Assembly: GCA_049602155.1 (NCBI GenBank)
Contig: JBMYRH010000007.1
Coordinates: forward strand, 1-64,000
From: JBMYRH01 sp049602155
GTDB lineage: Bacteria > Myxococcota_A > UBA9042 > PHBI01 > JBMYRH01
Length of the DNA: 64,000 bases
Direction of reading: 5' to 3'
Part shown: piece by piece, positions 1 through 8,800 of the stretch
How the letters are laid out: the number at the start of each line of letters is the position of its first letter
Numbering within the stretch: the stretch's first letter is position 1
Position numbers and translations under genes: made by a program
Notes under the pieces: model-generated
Seen by the model: the letters and a program-made list of their open reading frames with translations, nothing else
Databases searched by the model: none
What the model was told of the DNA's origin: nothing

Positions 1-515
1 GCCTCGCCCGTCAGGCGAGCGGGCTGGCGGTCCTCACCGCCGAGGCCCACGCCACCGGGCTACCAGACGCCAGCTTTCAGTTGGTGACGATGTTCGATGT
101 CCTCGAGCACTTGGACGACGAGGGCCCAGCGCTCGCAGAAGTGCAGCGCCTGCTGACGCCGGGTGGGGCGTTTCTGTTCACGGTGCCAGCCTTCATGATG
201 CTCTGGAGCGGCCACGATGAGGCGCTCCACCACCGCCGCCGCTATCGTCGAGGCGCCCTTCGACGCCTGGTGGAGGGGAGCGGCCTGAAGGTCGACTGGA
301 TCAGCTACTACAACGCCAGCCTCTTCCCCCCTGTCGCGGCCATCCGCCTTGCACGGCGCGTCATCGGCGGAGGTGCGAAGAGCGCAGACGTCGGCCAAAC
401 AAGCGGCTGGCCAGCTCAGCTCCTCGAGGGCGTCTTCGCCGCAGAGCGGCACGTCGTAGGGCGGGTCCCACTCCCCTTCGGCGTAAGCCTCATCGGCGTC
501 GCCCGAAACCCCTGA
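1..515 (+). CDS. Class I SAM-dependent methyltransferase, C-terminal part (partial)
   Basis: The reading frame is open from base 3, so the gene begins before the window. The visible part carries FDVLEHLDD, the post-III acidic motif of UbiE/Methyltransf_11-type enzymes (the V-LEHL element), followed by a PGG turn (LLTPGGAFLFTVPA) that matches strand 5 of the Rossmann-like fold. The SAM-binding GxGxG loop would lie upstream, outside the window. A tail of about 90 residues follows, with RRRYRRGALRRLVEGSG, a basic stretch often seen in methyltransferases acting on sugar-lipid or quinone substrates. The substrate cannot be told. The TTG at 81 is an internal codon and not the start. Confidence 0.85.
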   Translation, partial: LARQASGLAVLTAEAHATGLPDASFQLVTMFDVLEHLDDEGPALAEVQRLLTPGGAFLFTVPAFMMLWSGHDEALHHRRRYRRGALRRLVEGSGLKVDWISYYNASLFPPVAAIRLARRVIGGGAKSADVGQTSGWPAQLLEGVFAAERHVVGRVPLPFGVSLIGVARNP

Positions 516-521
516 GCAGGC

Positions 522-1943
522 CTAGGCGATCATCGCGCTGATGACGCCTGGCTCAATGGATGGATCGCCAAAGTCGTCGACCAGCGAGCCATCGGGCTTA
601 CGCACGCCGACGGCATTCAAGATCGTCGACAGGAAGTGGTTGTTTGGGACGCCACCACCGGCGTCGACGAAGACCCCCTGCCTGAGGAACCCGCCACCAC
701 TCCCCGCGACGACATGCGGAAGCCGAATATGCCCATGGTCAGGTCCCGTCCCGAGATCGTTGGTCCAGACGGCGACGCTGTCATCCAACAGGTTCGTGCC
801 CGCGATGGTCACCTCGCTGTCCAGCAGCTCGAGCAAGTACTTGAAGAGGCGAGCGTGGATGCGATCGATCTCGTGATGCAGCATCGCCGCGTTGTCGATG
901 CTGGGGACCTCATCCATGACCTTATCGCTCGATTTACGGTGCGAGATGTGATGCCAACTCGGCTGCAAGACGCCGTTGATCATGAAGCGTGTCCCGTCCT
1001 GACCTGCGCCGACTTGTAAGGTCGCGGTGCGACGCAAGTCGCACGCAAACGCCAACGCGATGAGCTTGCAATGCAGCTGCGTCACGAGCTCGAGGTTGTC
1101 GTTCGAGTCGTGGGCCCCTTCGATACCCTCAAGCACACTCAAGAGGTCGGCCATGTTGGCCTCGCAAGAGAGGGCCACCTCAATGTCACGCACAGCGTCG
1201 AGGTGGCGCTCAAGCCTGATCCGGTCCTGCCCCCCGAGATCCTCCGCCAACAGCTGATTCAACTCTTCTCGAACCAGGTCATTAATGCTGTTGCGCCTCA
1301 AGACCAGCAAGTCGAGCGCGTCCTGCGTGAACCCTGCGCCACCGGAGAAGAGGTCTAGGTAGACGTTATAAGGGTTGGTCTGTGCCGCCCTTCGATCCAG
1401 CGGTCCACGGTAAGAGAGCACAGGGCCGAGGTAGCCATCCGTGCGGCCCGCCATGAGCGTCAGGGGCTCCATATGCGGGGTGAGCTCCTGGACGATGCGC
1501 GTGTCGATGGACATCCCCTTGGCGAGGACGTCGTTGCCAAAGAACCCGACGTAGTTGGCCCCCGTGAGGCACATCGCCCCAGCACCGGCGTGACCGCAGA
1601 ATTGACGCGGGAAGGGGTGATCGCACCCTTTGACCAAGAGCAAGCGATCGGCGAAATCGGCGAGCTCGCTGATCGTCCGGTCGCTCTCGCGGCCCTGAAG
1701 TCCGTCCTTACTCAGTGCTCCAAGTTCACGAGGCCAAAACCGCTCGGGCTCGTCATAGAGTGCGTCTTGATAGGCCTGAGCGACGCCGTTCGCCTGCCGC
1801 ATGAAGACCGAATAGATCGGCCGTTCAACGGGCTCAGCGCGGGTCCCGCGTCGCCAACCAAGGCTCTCTAAGAAAGGCAACCCGAGCGCAGCCCCTCCGA
1901 TGCCACGCAAGAAGCGCCGGCGACTCCAGTCTCGGCGACTCAT
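522..1943 (-). CDS. DUF1552 domain protein with Tat signal
   Basis: A 473-residue protein. It starts with a twin-arginine signal (SRRDWSRRRFLRGIGGAALGLPFLESL), so it is probably exported folded through Tat. The body matches DUF1552, a family found in myxobacteria and planctomycetes and nearly always encoded beside a DUF1592 protein. Typical elements are the HAGAGAMCLTGANY segment near residue 120, a long central helical region, the WTNDLGTGPDHGH motif near residue 395 and a terminal NNHFLSTILNAVG block. The fold resembles the sulfatase/alkaline-phosphatase superfamily (DUF1501-like), but the reaction is unknown. The ATG overlaps the stop of the upstream DUF1592 gene by 4 bases, which implies co-translation. 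Confidence 0.88.
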   Translation of the reverse strand: MSRRDWSRRRFLRGIGGAALGLPFLESLGWRRGTRAEPVERPIYSVFMRQANGVAQAYQDALYDEPERFWPRELGALSKDGLQGRESDRTISELADFADRLLLVKGCDHPFPRQFCGHAGAGAMCLTGANYVGFFGNDVLAKGMSIDTRIVQELTPHMEPLTLMAGRTDGYLGPVLSYRGPLDRRAAQTNPYNVYLDLFSGGAGFTQDALDLLVLRRNSINDLVREELNQLLAEDLGGQDRIRLERHLDAVRDIEVALSCEANMADLLSVLEGIEGAHDSNDNLELVTQLHCKLIALAFACDLRRTATLQVGAGQDGTRFMINGVLQPSWHHISHRKSSDKVMDEVPSIDNAAMLHHEIDRIHARLFKYLLELLDSEVTIAGTNLLDDSVAVWTNDLGTGPDHGHIRLPHVVAGSGGGFLRQGVFVDAGGGVPNNHFLSTILNAVGVRKPDGSLVDDFGDPSIEPGVISAMIA

Positions 1944-4027
1944 GGGCTCACCTCCTGCTCGAGCTCCTCAGCGGAGCGCTGAAGGAACGCATCGCTGCTG
2001 AGGAGCGAGATGATCAGGTCCACGACCGGCAGCTCACCGGCCAAAGAGGCCTCGGCGAGGCTCTCAATGAGGGCATCATCACGCTCCGTCGGTACGCGGC
2101 CGTAGAGATACTCCAGCCAATGACGTGCATAGCACTCATGGACCTGCAAGCTCCCCGCGAGCACCTGGCTGAACGTGATCGCGTCGGTATAGCTCCGGTC
2201 CGCGCCGTCCAAGTAGTACGCATCGGCCGCGTTGACCGGGTAACCGTTGTCTTCCTCCCGATATGTTCCGACAGCGTCGTAGTGCTCGAACGGGAAGCCA
2301 GCGGGGTTGATCATCATGGAGTGACAGCCTTCGCCGCAGGTCCCGACCCCCGTATGGAGCTCGACGCGCTCTCGATTAGTGGACGCGCTCGCGGCTGGCA
2401 GCCCCTGAATGTTCGGAGGCGGCGGGGGCAGTTCTGCGCAGATGAGGCGTTCCGCGACGAGCACCCCGCGGCGGATCGGATCTGGCTCGGTCAAGGTCGC
2501 GCGGTCCGCCAAAAAGCCCAGCCGCGTCAAGAGACCGCTGCGCTCCTTCGGGTCCAGCTCCACCCGCTCAAAAGAGGCACCGTAGGCTCCTCCATCCAAG
2601 CCGTAGAGGGGCGCAAGGTCGGCATTGACGAACGTATGACTCGCGGTGAGTAGCTCCCGAAATCCGCCGCGTGAGGTGTAGAGCACGTCGTCGACAAAGA
2701 GATCGAACTCGGTCGACATGTGCGCCCCAGCGTCGTCACTGAAGAGCGGAAAGCGCCCCTCTTCCTTCTGGATATTGGTGTAGCTGCTCGTGTGCAGGAG
2801 CTGTCGGTGGAAGTCCTGAATCGTCTCTGTCGAGCGCTCGTCGTTAAGCATCAAGTGGGTCCACCAGACCACGCTGCTCCGAGTATCGAACTCCCCAGCC
2901 TCTACCGCATCCAACAGCTCGTCGCTGGGGGTCGTGTTCCACAAGGTCAACGAGAGCCGGGCGGCGACCTCCCAACCGTCGAGCACCGTGGTGCCGTCCA
3001 CGGCTTTGGAGCGCTCGATACGGTAGAGGAAGTGCGGCGACTGAAGCATCGTGCGGAGCACGTACTCGACGCCCGACGCCAAGAAGTCCTCTGCGTCCAA
3101 GGTGTTCACGCCCATCTCGAAGGCGCGCGCGTATCTTTCGCTCTCATCCTCGGTGATGGGGCGACGAAAGATGCGACGCCCCAGCATCTCGATGAGAGCG
3201 CCCCGCCGCGCGGTGTACTCGCCCAAGGAGAGCGCGGCGTCTTTGCAATCGATATCCCATTCACACGCCCCGGAGCTCTCTTGCGTCAGCGGATCAACGC
3301 ACGGTGCACAGAGGAGCCCATCACCACAGTCGCTCTGCTTCATGAACGCAGCGTACCGACGCACCTGAGGGAAGCACGGGTCCATGCAGCCACCCGCCGC
3401 GCCCTCGGGCGTCGTGCAGGCTGTCGCGGACGCCTTCGCGCGACGAATCAGCCTGTCGCTCAGATCGTTCGGGGCGCACATCCCGCCCTGCAAGCAGGGC
3501 TCCATCTTCTCACGAATCCAAGGATGGAACGCGATCGCAGGGATACACTTACCGCCCCCTTCACAGCAATCCTCTAGGCGGTCGACGGCCTCTGTCGTGA
3601 GGCACTGCCCCACCACGCCATCCGAATCAAACCAATCAGTCGCGACGACGCGCGCGAGGCGAGACGGATCTCGTGCCACGAACTGGGCCACGTCCTCGGC
3701 GGCCCGCTGATAGTCGAGCCAGAGCTCGGGGTCGACCTTCAAGTGCTTGCTGTCCGTCGAGAAGCCGCCTTGTGATGTGTCCTCCAAGAACGTCTCGGAG
3801 AGGCCCGTCGGTTCGTCGAGCAAGAAGAGGTCCTGAATTGAGCGCTCCCACTGCACGTGAGTTAAGCGCACGAAGCGCGGACGCGGCGACGGCTCATGGT
3901 CATCCACGGAGACCACGTTTGCCGGCGTCACGTCTTCGGGGAACCCCTCGCTCTCCGCGGGCGTGCACCCTAACGCCCCCAAGAGGAGCGCGAAGCCCCC
4001 AAGGAGCCAATGTCGACGTGAACACAC
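1940..4027 (-). CDS. DUF1592/DUF1588-type lipoprotein with a CX3CH haem-like motif
   Basis: About 695 residues. I chose the GTG at 4027 because it gives a lipoprotein signal (CSRRHWLLGGFALLLGALGC) and has GGAG 11 bases upstream; a GTG at 4057 is the alternative. The order resembles DUF1587 (RLTHVQWERSIQDLF near residue 55), DUF1595 (ARRGALIEMLGRRIFRRPIT near 275), DUF1592 (middle), DUF1588 (NPAGFPFEHYDAVGTYRE near 595) and DUF1585 (C-terminus). In this family a c-type haem motif normally precedes the DUF1588 block; here it reads CGEGCH, one residue longer than CxxCH. A Cys-rich stretch of about 140 residues, with at least 15 cysteines, interrupts the region between DUF1587 and DUF1595. Its partner is the DUF1552 gene 4 bases into its 3' end. 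It is likely a periplasmic or surface redox-linked protein of unknown reaction. Confidence 0.87.
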   Translation of the reverse strand: MCSRRHWLLGGFALLLGALGCTPAESEGFPEDVTPANVVSVDDHEPSPRPRFVRLTHVQWERSIQDLFLLDEPTGLSETFLEDTSQGGFSTDSKHLKVDPELWLDYQRAAEDVAQFVARDPSRLARVVATDWFDSDGVVGQCLTTEAVDRLEDCCEGGGKCIPAIAFHPWIREKMEPCLQGGMCAPNDLSDRLIRRAKASATACTTPEGAAGGCMDPCFPQVRRYAAFMKQSDCGDGLLCAPCVDPLTQESSGACEWDIDCKDAALSLGEYTARRGALIEMLGRRIFRRPITEDESERYARAFEMGVNTLDAEDFLASGVEYVLRTMLQSPHFLYRIERSKAVDGTTVLDGWEVAARLSLTLWNTTPSDELLDAVEAGEFDTRSSVVWWTHLMLNDERSTETIQDFHRQLLHTSSYTNIQKEEGRFPLFSDDAGAHMSTEFDLFVDDVLYTSRGGFRELLTASHTFVNADLAPLYGLDGGAYGASFERVELDPKERSGLLTRLGFLADRATLTEPDPIRRGVLVAERLICAELPPPPPNIQGLPAASASTNRERVELHTGVGTCGEGCHSMMINPAGFPFEHYDAVGTYREEDNGYPVNAADAYYLDGADRSYTDAITFSQVLAGSLQVHECYARHWLEYLYGRVPTERDDALIESLAEASLAGELPVVDLIISLLSSDAFLQRSAEELEQEVSP

Positions 4028-4190
4028 GTTCTGAAGATCTCCCGTGTTGATGCACACAGGCTAATGAGCCCCACTCACCGAGTCCAGTACGAGCATCAAT
4101 GAGAGGGCTCAAGCCGTGAGGTCTCCCCGAGACGAGGTGCCGCTCGCGCCTGTCCTGTGCACTAAAATTGAATTCGAAGGTCGCAGTGAT

Positions 4191-4254
4191 GCGGTTCAGA
4201 GCCCAGGCCGAGTTAGCTCATCCAACGGTACGGCTCCATAAGACCGTGAACCGC
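4191..4254. repeat. 8-bp inverted repeat upstream of the DUF1592/DUF1552 unit
   Basis: GCGGTTCA at 4191-4198 and its reverse complement TGAACCGC at 4247-4254 are separated by 48 bases. They lie in the 227-base gap between the DUF1592 start and the end of the pseudokinase gene. The second arm abuts the pseudokinase stop. It could be a terminator-like fold or an operator for the DUF1592 promoter. No T-run follows. The rest of the gap shows nothing I recognise. Confidence 0.3.
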
Positions 4255-5892
4255 TCAAGGGCCAATTCGAAGCGTCAGCGTGTCTGACACGCGCCTCTCC
4301 TCACTCCCGAGCAAAAAGACTGCCGACGCTTTGCAGCGCACCTGAGAGCCAGCAATCCCTCCTATACATGCCAGCTTGGTCCCCTCACCGGTCATGGCGA
4401 CGTCCTTGCCTCGGCAACGGACGAGGCGCTCCGGGACGCCTTCATCGTTCAACGTCATGAGGCACCGCACATGACATGGCAACTCGATCACGAGGGGCGG
4501 CCCCATCGAGTACACGGTCGCCTCACCCACGCAGCCAAGCGCTGGCAAGGCCGCATGCAGGGAGCGCTCCGCGAGGGAGAGGGGCTCCGGCTCGTTCACG
4601 TCTGCCACCTCTACGACATCAGGGCTGACTTGAGCCATGGAGGCGGTCACTTTGCCCTCATCGAGATCGGCCACAGGGAGAGGGACCGCCGCGTTGACTG
4701 TCGGCTTCGCTGGCGTGGAAGGTTGAGAGGCGACCGCTGCGCCGGTCGCTGACGTCCCCGTGTCTCCGGCGAACACAAGCCAAGCACACAGACCAAACCC
4801 CAAGAGCCCGGAGATCCAGCCTAGACCTCGTAAGGCCAGCCGGCGCTTAGACTGGTCGCGCGTTGCGGGCGGAGGTGCGATGGCCTTAAAGCTCGGGGCC
4901 GCCTTCGCGGGTTCGTCGACAGAACGAGAGATGGCTGCGAGATCCATCTGAAACTCGGCGCTCGGCGCAGCAGGTCGCGCAGGCTCCGGCGGAGGCTGTT
5001 CCTCTATCACCGCCGCCTGGGCTGCCGGCGTTGAGGCTGGCGTGGCGGGCGCGGTCTGGAGCGCCTCAAGCGCCTCGAGGAGCGCCTCTGCAGAGGGGCG
5101 CTCCGACGGCTCCAGCGAGACACAGCGCGCGATGACCTCGGCCAGCGCAGGCGTAAGTCTACCAAGTTCAAGTGACCCTGGGCCCAACTCACGCGGGCGG
5201 CGCGCCAGCACCGAGGGTCCTCGACCAAAGAGCGCCCCTGAACCTTCATCGCGAAAGGGCATGCAGCCGCTCCAAGCCTGCGCCGTAAGGACACCGAAGC
5301 TGAAGATGTCCCCGGCCGCGCTGCCAGCGCCGCCCGCAGTCAGGACCTCCGGCGCCGCAAACGCAGCATCTCCCGTGACCCATGGCCCCGAGAAATCCTC
5401 GGCGCTCGGCGACCAGCCCGAGAGGTCATCGAGCACGGGGACAAAGCCCCCTGCCGCGCTGACAACTTGCACACTTGTCGGGGTCAGGACCCCCGCGACA
5501 CGCCCTACTCGGTGTAGCGCACTGAGGCCGTCCGCCACATGAGCGACGACCTTGAGCAGGACCCCCTTCCAGGTCCCCGCGAGGGTCGCCATCGTGATGG
5601 CATGCGCATGGTGGTCCACGATGATGACGTGCGTCATTCGCTCCGGCGCGTCTGCGTCCAATGCGATGGCCTCCACCCCATGGACCTTAATCACATAGGG
5701 GCCCAAGAGAGCCCGTGCATCGAGCTGCTCTTGGGTCCGCATCCCCTCCGGAGCTGGACGCATTTCACGCCGCTTCCCCGACTCACGGTCACGGACCAGC
5801 CACCTCGGCTGGCCAACTTGATCGCTCAGGAGCCGCACCACCTCATAGCGTTCGGCGATGCGCCGACCGACGTCGAGGTCACTGCCCTCCAC
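4255..5892 (-). CDS. Membrane-anchored serine/threonine pseudokinase
   Basis: 545 residues from a GTG start 4 bases after the preceding stop. Residues about 14-275 align with a Ser/Thr kinase fold: N-lobe (RYEVVRLLSDQVGQP), catalytic-loop region (GLSALHRVGRVAGVLTPTS), APE-like FAAPEVL, and the GDIFSFGVL helix. Every catalytic element is lost: no glycine loop, no VAIK lysine (RREMRPAP), VAG instead of HRD, Ser instead of the catalytic-loop Asn, and DDLSG instead of DFG. A Pro/Ala linker leads to one membrane helix (354-375) and an outer domain of about 170 residues with paired cysteines near its end. The architecture is that of PASTA/PknB-like receptor kinases, so it is probably a ligand- or complex-binding receptor and not an enzyme. 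It sits last in the operon with the Cys-rich lipoprotein and the FHA regulator. Confidence 0.85.
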   Translation of the reverse strand: MEGSDLDVGRRIAERYEVVRLLSDQVGQPRWLVRDRESGKRREMRPAPEGMRTQEQLDARALLGPYVIKVHGVEAIALDADAPERMTHVIIVDHHAHAITMATLAGTWKGVLLKVVAHVADGLSALHRVGRVAGVLTPTSVQVVSAAGGFVPVLDDLSGWSPSAEDFSGPWVTGDAAFAAPEVLTAGGAGSAAGDIFSFGVLTAQAWSGCMPFRDEGSGALFGRGPSVLARRPRELGPGSLELGRLTPALAEVIARCVSLEPSERPSAEALLEALEALQTAPATPASTPAAQAAVIEEQPPPEPARPAAPSAEFQMDLAAISRSVDEPAKAAPSFKAIAPPPATRDQSKRRLALRGLGWISGLLGFGLCAWLVFAGDTGTSATGAAVASQPSTPAKPTVNAAVPLPVADLDEGKVTASMAQVSPDVVEVADVNEPEPLSLAERSLHAALPALGCVGEATVYSMGPPLVIELPCHVRCLMTLNDEGVPERLVRCRGKDVAMTGEGTKLACIGGIAGSQVRCKASAVFLLGSEERRVSDTLTLRIGP

Positions 5893-5896
5893 CGCC

Positions 5897-8800
5897 TCAG
5901 TTCTCGCAGTTGAACGTCAGGTCGTACGCCCCGGTGGCGGCCTGGTAGCCCTCGAGGACGATGTAGTAAGTCTTGCCCGCCGTGGCTGTCCACGTCGCTG
6001 TGGACTCCCCCCATGTGGTGCAGCTCGCCGGGTTGCAGCCCAAGCCGGTGTCCTCAAGGACCATGAGGTCGAGGTCCACCCCGTCGAGCTGCAAGGCCAC
6101 CGTGACATCGCCTGTCTGCTCTGCCACATAGCGATAGGCGAACTCAGGTCCGTCGTAGGTGATGGCCGTGCAGGAGTAGCGCGAGATGGCGTCCGTCGAG
6201 CCGAAGCTGCTGATGTTCCAATGGTCCGTATCACTCGGACAGGTGAGGGTCTGGTAGCTGTTGGCGGTCGCCTGGCAGGCCGGCTCGCACTCCGACGAGT
6301 GCTCAAAGCAATCGCCATCTACGCAGTCAAAGTCACCGTCGCCATCGTCATCCTTATCGTTCGCGCAGAGCTCGGCACCCGTGGACGCGCAGGCCGTGGA
6401 GCTGGCGCAGTCGGGATCGACGCAGTCGATGAGGAAGTCGCCATCATCGTCGATGTTGTTGACGCAGCTGCTCTCTGTCTCGGGGATACATGCGGCGTCA
6501 TTCGCGCAGTCACTGTCGTTACAATCGAAGGTCCCGTCCCCGTCATTGTCGATCCAGTCGGAGCAATTGGTCTCTGCCGTGCTCGCGCAGCTCGCGTGGC
6601 TGCTGCAATCCGGGTCGTCGCAGTCCTTTTTCCCGTCGCCATCGTTGTCCCAGTTGTCTGTACAGTTCGTCTCTGAACTCGGGGTCCCCCCTCCACAGGC
6701 CGGGTGAACTACGCAGTCGCTGTCCGAGCAGTCGGTCTTGCCATCCCCATCGTTGTCGGCGCCGTCCGTGCAAGCCACCTCAGTCGCCGTCCCGCACGTC
6801 ATCGAGATGGAGAAGCTTCCAGCGACCCCGTTATAGCCATCGACCACGATGTAGTAGAGCTTCCCTGCGGTCGCCTGGAACGACACAGTCGTATCCCCCC
6901 ACGCTGTGCAGCTCGCCCCCTCGCAGCCACCTGCACCATCCAAAACCACCAAGTCGAGATCCGCGGACATGTTCGTGAGCGTGACGGTCACCGGACCAGA
7001 GGAGGTCGCCTGATATCGGTACGCGTACTCAGGGCCTGGGTAGTTGTAGTTCACGTTGCAGCCCGAGTAGGACTCCACGGCGTCCGTCGCAGTCCCACTC
7101 GTCGTAGCGGCCGAGTCGGTCGTGCCGCAAGAGAGCTGCCAGTTCTGGGCACACCCAGCCGCGGCTTGCTGGCAGTTAGGCGCCGTCGAGCAATCGTTGT
7201 CGCTGCAATCGACCTTGCCGTCTTGATCGTTGTCGAGGTTGTCATCGCACTTGGTCTCTCCGTTAGAGGCGCAAGTCAGGGTCAGGGTGTAGTTGCTTGA
7301 CCAGTTGTTATTCGAGTCGACCACCACGTAGTAGGTCTGCCCGGCGATCATCGACGCCTCGGCCTCCGTGAAGCTCTTGTCGACGCACCCGTTCGGGTTA
7401 CAGCCCGAGCTGGAGGGCGCGAGGATGAAGACGTCCGTCACGCCGCTCTCGTTGGTCAGCTTCGCCTTGAAGCTCCCTGCGTACGGCGCGACGAAGGTGT
7501 ACGTCATCTCGTCACCGTTGTAGCTGCCTCCGCCACACGAGTACTGACTCACCGCGTCCGTGTGCCCCTGCGACCCTGTCGCGCCGGACTCAGGGTTCCC
7601 GCAGGTGAGGGCCTTCGCTGGGACGCATGCGCCATTGCAGGCCGCCGTCGCGGGGCCCGGCATACAGGCACCGTTCAAGCAGGAGTCATTGGCCGAGCAG
7701 GGGTCACCGTCATCACATGCCACGCCGTTATTGTTCGGGTGATAGCACCCAGAACCCGGTTGGCAGAGGTCCTTCGTGCACGGGTTACCGTCATCGCAGT
7801 TCATGGTCGGTGTGCCCACGCACTGACCCGACTGGCACCGATCATTGACCGTGCACGCGCTCCCATCATCACAGGGCTTATTGTCCTGCGCAGACTGGAG
7901 CGTGCACTTCCCCGTGGAGGGGTTGCATTGATTGGTGGCGCAGTCTGGATCTGCAGCCGGGGGGCACTTCACGACAGTGGATGGGTTGGTGACGCACTTG
8001 CTGCCGTTGCAGATGAGCTTGCCGTTGCACTTGTCGTTGTCATCGAACTCATTGCAGTCCGCGTTGTTCTGACACGTACAATTCTCGAGCGTGAAGCCCT
8101 GGCAATTGCCGAAGAAGCAGGCATCGAAGGAGGTGCACTCATTACCGTCGTCACAGAAGGAGAGCCCGTACTCATGGGTGCAGCCTATCTGGGGGTTGCA
8201 GATGTCATCGGTGCAGATGTCACCGTCGTCGCAGTTGAGCGGCGTCCCGACGCAGTACCCCGCCGAGCAGTGATCCGACTTGGTGCACGCCGTGCCATCG
8301 TTACACGGAGACCCGTTGGGCTTTGGCGTCGACAAGCACTGCCCAGTGGGCGGATGACAGGTCGCGTTCTGACACCCGCCCGAGTCTTCGCAGTCGATCA
8401 CTGTGACCGGGTTCACCTTGCAGTTACCGTCTTCGCAGCGGAGCGTCCCGTTGCAGAGGTTTCCGTCTTCATAGGTGGCGCAATCTGTGTCGTACAGACA
8501 TTGGCAGCTGGGGTTGGCCGTCCCCTGACAACTCCCTGCGATACATAGGTCGTTGACGGTGCAGGCGTTTGTGTCGTCGCAGGGGATGCCGGTCAGGGGC
8601 AGCGAGGTGCAGCCCAAGCCATTGTCGCACGAGTCCTGAGTGCACGGGTTGTCGTCGTCACAGCCGTCCTCAAGGCCCGTGCAGGCCCCATTTTGGCAGT
8701 AATCGGTGGTGGTGCACGCGCTGCCATCTTCACACTCGGTGCCGTCCAACGCTGGCTTCGTCATGCACAGACCAGAGTTTGGCTCACAGATCACGTCCTG

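Noticed and set aside
4201..4275. tRNA-like run (TAGCTCA element, a CCAT-containing loop between ACGG and CCGT, then TTCGAA)
   Set aside because: The acceptor and T stems do not pair, the anticodon loop is too long and the 3' part overlaps the pseudokinase stop; it looks like chance.
7562..8548. 328-codon open frame on the plus strand
   Set aside because: It is antisense to the Cys-rich repeats; the low-complexity Arg/Ala/Val product and repeat-driven absence of stops mark it as a shadow.
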